Of a DNA stretch of 7,831 bases, positions 6,037 to 7,831 are shown piece after piece. Both the position numbers and the translations under genes were made by a program. The DNA is taken from positions 1 through 7,831 of the forward strand of contig JAFAZM010000045.1 of NCBI GenBank assembly GCA_019239785.1, in the 5' to 3' direction. The notes beneath the pieces were generated by a model. That model was not told the DNA's origin. It saw only the letters and a list, made by a program, of their open reading frames with translations, and searched no databases. The stretch's first letter is position 1; every line of letters begins with the position of its first letter. Source of the DNA: Sphingomonadaceae bacterium. GTDB taxonomy: Bacteria > Pseudomonadota > Alphaproteobacteria > Sphingomonadales > Sphingomonadaceae.

Positions 6037-7831
6037 TCAGCTCGCGCCGCCGAGCAGATGCTGCTGCCAGAACATCAGCCCGACCCAGAATTGATAATCC
6101 TGATTCTCCTTCTTGGCGAAGCCGTGGCCTTCGTTCTGGCCGATCAGGTGCCAGGCGGGGCGGCCGGCGGCGCGGACCGCGGCGACCATCTGGTCGGCCT
6201 CCGATTGCGGCACCCGCGGATCGTTGGCGCCGGTGACGACCATCAGCGGTATGCGCAGTTCGCGGACATGGGTGAGCGGGCTGATCGCGAGCAGGGCCGC
6301 GCGCTGCGCCGGATCGCGCTCGTCGCCATATTCCGGGCGCCTGAGGTCGCGTCGATAGGCCTGGGTGTTCTCGAGGAAGGTCACCCAGTTGGAGATTGCG
6401 ACGACGCAGTTCGCCGCGCGCAGCCGGTCGCCGAACCGGATCGCCGAGGCGTAGCACATATAGCCGCCATAGGAGCCGCCGGTCACCGCGAAGCGGGCCG
6501 GATCGAGCGCCGGATCCCCGGCCAGCCGATCGAGGAAGGCGCCGATGTCGCGGACCGAATTCTCCCTCAGCGCCGGGCCGTTGTCGAGGCTGACGAACCT
6601 CTTGCCGTAGCCGGTGGAGCCGCGCACGTTCGGGTAGAAGATGGCGATGCCGAGCTCGTTGATCAGGTAGTTGTTGCGCCCGAGGAAGCCGGGCCGCGAC
6701 TGGCCCTCGGGCCCGCCATGGATGTTCACGATCAGCGGCCGCCGGCCCGGGAAGCGGGCCGGGTCGGGCCGGTAGAGGAAGCCGGAGACGGTCTCGCCGT
6801 CGAAGCTGCGGACGGTCACCAGCTCCGGCTCGACGTTGCGCGACGCATCGAGGCCGCCGGTCTCGCTCCGCGTCCAGCGGGTCAAAGCGAGCGTGCGCGG
6901 ATCGACCGAATAAGCGTCGGAGGGGCTTCGCGCCGAGCTGAGGCTGAAGCCGATCGTCCCCCAGGGGGCGATCTCGAGCCCGGCGATCGTGCCCGCCGGC
7001 AAGCCCGGAACGAGGCGCGCCCGCCGCGTGCGCGGATCGAGCAGCCGCAGCCGGCTGATCCCGGCTTCGTTGGTGGTGAAGGCGATCGTGCGCCCGTCCT
7101 CGGAGATGTCGAAGCTTTCGACGTCCCAGGGGATGTCGGCCACGGCCGCGGTGAAGCGGCCGCTGGCGGGATCGAGCGTGCCGAGCCGCTGGAAGTCCGA
7201 GCCCTCATCGGAGGTCACCCAGAGCGTCCCGTCCGGCGCGAACTGGGCGCCGCCATAAGCGATGTCGCGGCGGAGGTCGCCGATCGGAATCATCCGCCCG
7301 TTGGCGAGATCGAGCAGATAGGGATCGACGTTGGTGACCGAGATGGAGTTGAGCACAACCGCGCGGCGGCCGTCCGGCGAGAAATCGGCGATGCTCCAGC
7401 CGCCGCCATGGACCTGCGCAACCAGCCGGTCGCTCGCCGGATTGCGCGGGTCGATCACATAGAGGTCCGAATCGGCGCCGTTGCGGCGGGTCGAGCTGTA
7501 GCCGAGCCAGCGCCCGTCATGGCTCCAGGCGCCGAGCTCGTTGCGGCTGCGGCCGTCGGTGAGCAGGCGCAGGCGGCCGGCCTCGAGCGTGTAAAGCTGG
7601 AAGAATTCGTTGCCGCCGACGTCCTTCTGCACCGCGAGCACGTCGCCGGCCGGCGACCAGCCGCCGTTTACCGGCTCGGCCTCGAAACTCAATTGCTCGC
7701 GCATGCCGAGCGGCGCCGCCACCCGGTGGAACTGGGCGGTGCTGCCGAACCGGGTGGTGATCAGCATCGAGCGATCGCGCCGGTTCCAGTCGGCGAAATT
7801 GGCGCTGCGAAATTCCATATAGGGCCGGCTG
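6037..7831 (-). CDS. S9 family peptidase (prolyl oligopeptidase/acylaminoacyl peptidase type), 5' end outside window
   Basis: The frame is open from the right edge to the TGA at 6037-6039, about 598 codons. Numbering from the internal Met at 7818-7816, residues 1 to about 325 form a beta-propeller with TolB-like repeats: WSPAGDVLAVQ (54-64), WSHDGRWLGYSS (98-109), FSPDGRRAVVL (146-156), FAPDGTLWVTS and ISEDGRTIAFT. An alpha/beta hydrolase domain follows (about 335-590). It has the oxyanion-hole region NIHGGPEG (365-372), PNVRGSTGYG (396-405), the nucleophile GGSYGG (Ser449), the acid GANDPRVP (Asp533) and the base NEGHGF (His565). The triad is complete. Such enzymes cleave short peptides, the propeller restricting access to the active site. 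The codons before the Met (SRPY) continue without a stop, and family members usually carry a signal peptide and some residues before this point, so the Met at 7818 is probably not the true start. It converges on the HhH gene with 59 bases between stop codons. Confidence 0.93.
   Translation of the reverse strand, partial: SRPYMEFRSANFADWNRRDRSMLITTRFGSTAQFHRVAAPLGMREQLSFEAEPVNGGWSPAGDVLAVQKDVGGNEFFQLYTLEAGRLRLLTDGRSRNELGAWSHDGRWLGYSSTRRNGADSDLYVIDPRNPASDRLVAQVHGGGWSIADFSPDGRRAVVLNSISVTNVDPYLLDLANGRMIPIGDLRRDIAYGGAQFAPDGTLWVTSDEGSDFQRLGTLDPASGRFTAAVADIPWDVESFDISEDGRTIAFTTNEAGISRLRLLDPRTRRARLVPGLPAGTIAGLEIAPWGTIGFSLSSARSPSDAYSVDPRTLALTRWTRSETGGLDASRNVEPELVTVRSFDGETVSGFLYRPDPARFPGRRPLIVNIHGGPEGQSRPGFLGRNNYLINELGIAIFYPNVRGSTGYGKRFVSLDNGPALRENSVRDIGAFLDRLAGDPALDPARFAVTGGSYGGYMCYASAIRFGDRLRAANCVVAISNWVTFLENTQAYRRDLRRPEYGDERDPAQRAALLAISPLTHVRELRIPLMVVTGANDPRVPQSEADQMVAAVRAAGRPAWHLIGQNEGHGFAKKENQDYQFWVGLMFWQQHLLGGAS

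Noticed and set aside
5066..6457. A 463-codon minus-strand open frame spanning the HhH gene tail and the end of the S9 peptidase
   Set aside because: It overlaps two well-supported genes in other frames. Its repetitive Val-Gly-Ala sections are just the complement of the Gly-X-Asn array.
1..7831. tRNA, rRNA, CRISPR array, insertion sequence or phage genes
   Set aside because: No spaced palindromic repeats, transposase-like frames, terminal inverted repeats or recognisable RNA genes were seen; the only tandem repeat is the coding Gly-X-Asn array.

Overview
The window is very GC-rich, with strong G/C preference at third codon positions. It encodes exported enzymes with Sec-type signal peptides typical of Gram-negative bacteria. 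Gene content and codon style suggest an alphaproteobacterium, most likely of the Sphingomonas type; this is inferred from composition and protein style, since no phylogenetic marker is present. No RNA gene, insertion sequence, CRISPR array or phage gene was found.

Layout from left to right. (1) Positions 1-117, minus strand: the first 39 codons of an unrecognised protein that runs off the left edge. (2) Positions 118-260: a gene-free gap with two hairpins that could end transcription of the next gene. (3) Positions 261-2138, minus: an exported M1 zinc aminopeptidase of the leukotriene A4 hydrolase type, with all core catalytic motifs intact. (4) Positions 2139-2208: a 70-base divergent intergenic region with an AT-rich promoter placed so that the rightward transcript would start at or next to the ATG (probably leaderless). 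(5) Positions 2209-3036, plus: a TrmB-family regulator whose stop codon overlaps by 4 bases (ATGA) the start of (6) positions 3033-4443, plus: an exported acyl-CoA thioester hydrolase/BAAT-type alpha/beta hydrolase. The hydrolase is broken by a single +1 frameshift at about 4083-4098, which separates the Ser nucleophile from the Asp and His of the triad. (7) Positions 4550-5977, plus, GTG start: a mosaic membrane protein with one membrane helix, a cytoplasmic helix-hairpin-helix (HhH) domain, a second membrane helix, then a predicted periplasmic tail. The tail contains 13 perfect Gly-X-Asn triplets, a Trp/Tyr/Gly-rich segment, a polyproline run and eight cysteines. (8) Positions 6037-7831, minus: most of an S9 (prolyl oligopeptidase) family peptidase, entering from the right edge and converging on gene 7, with a short GC hairpin between the two stop codons.

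How the genes fit together. The two peptidases are oriented alike but are separated by oppositely oriented genes, so they are not one operon. The regulator and hydrolase form a translationally coupled pair, and the regulator probably controls the hydrolase. The most unusual item is the HhH/collagen-like membrane protein. The most consequential sequence anomaly is the frameshift in the hydrolase.
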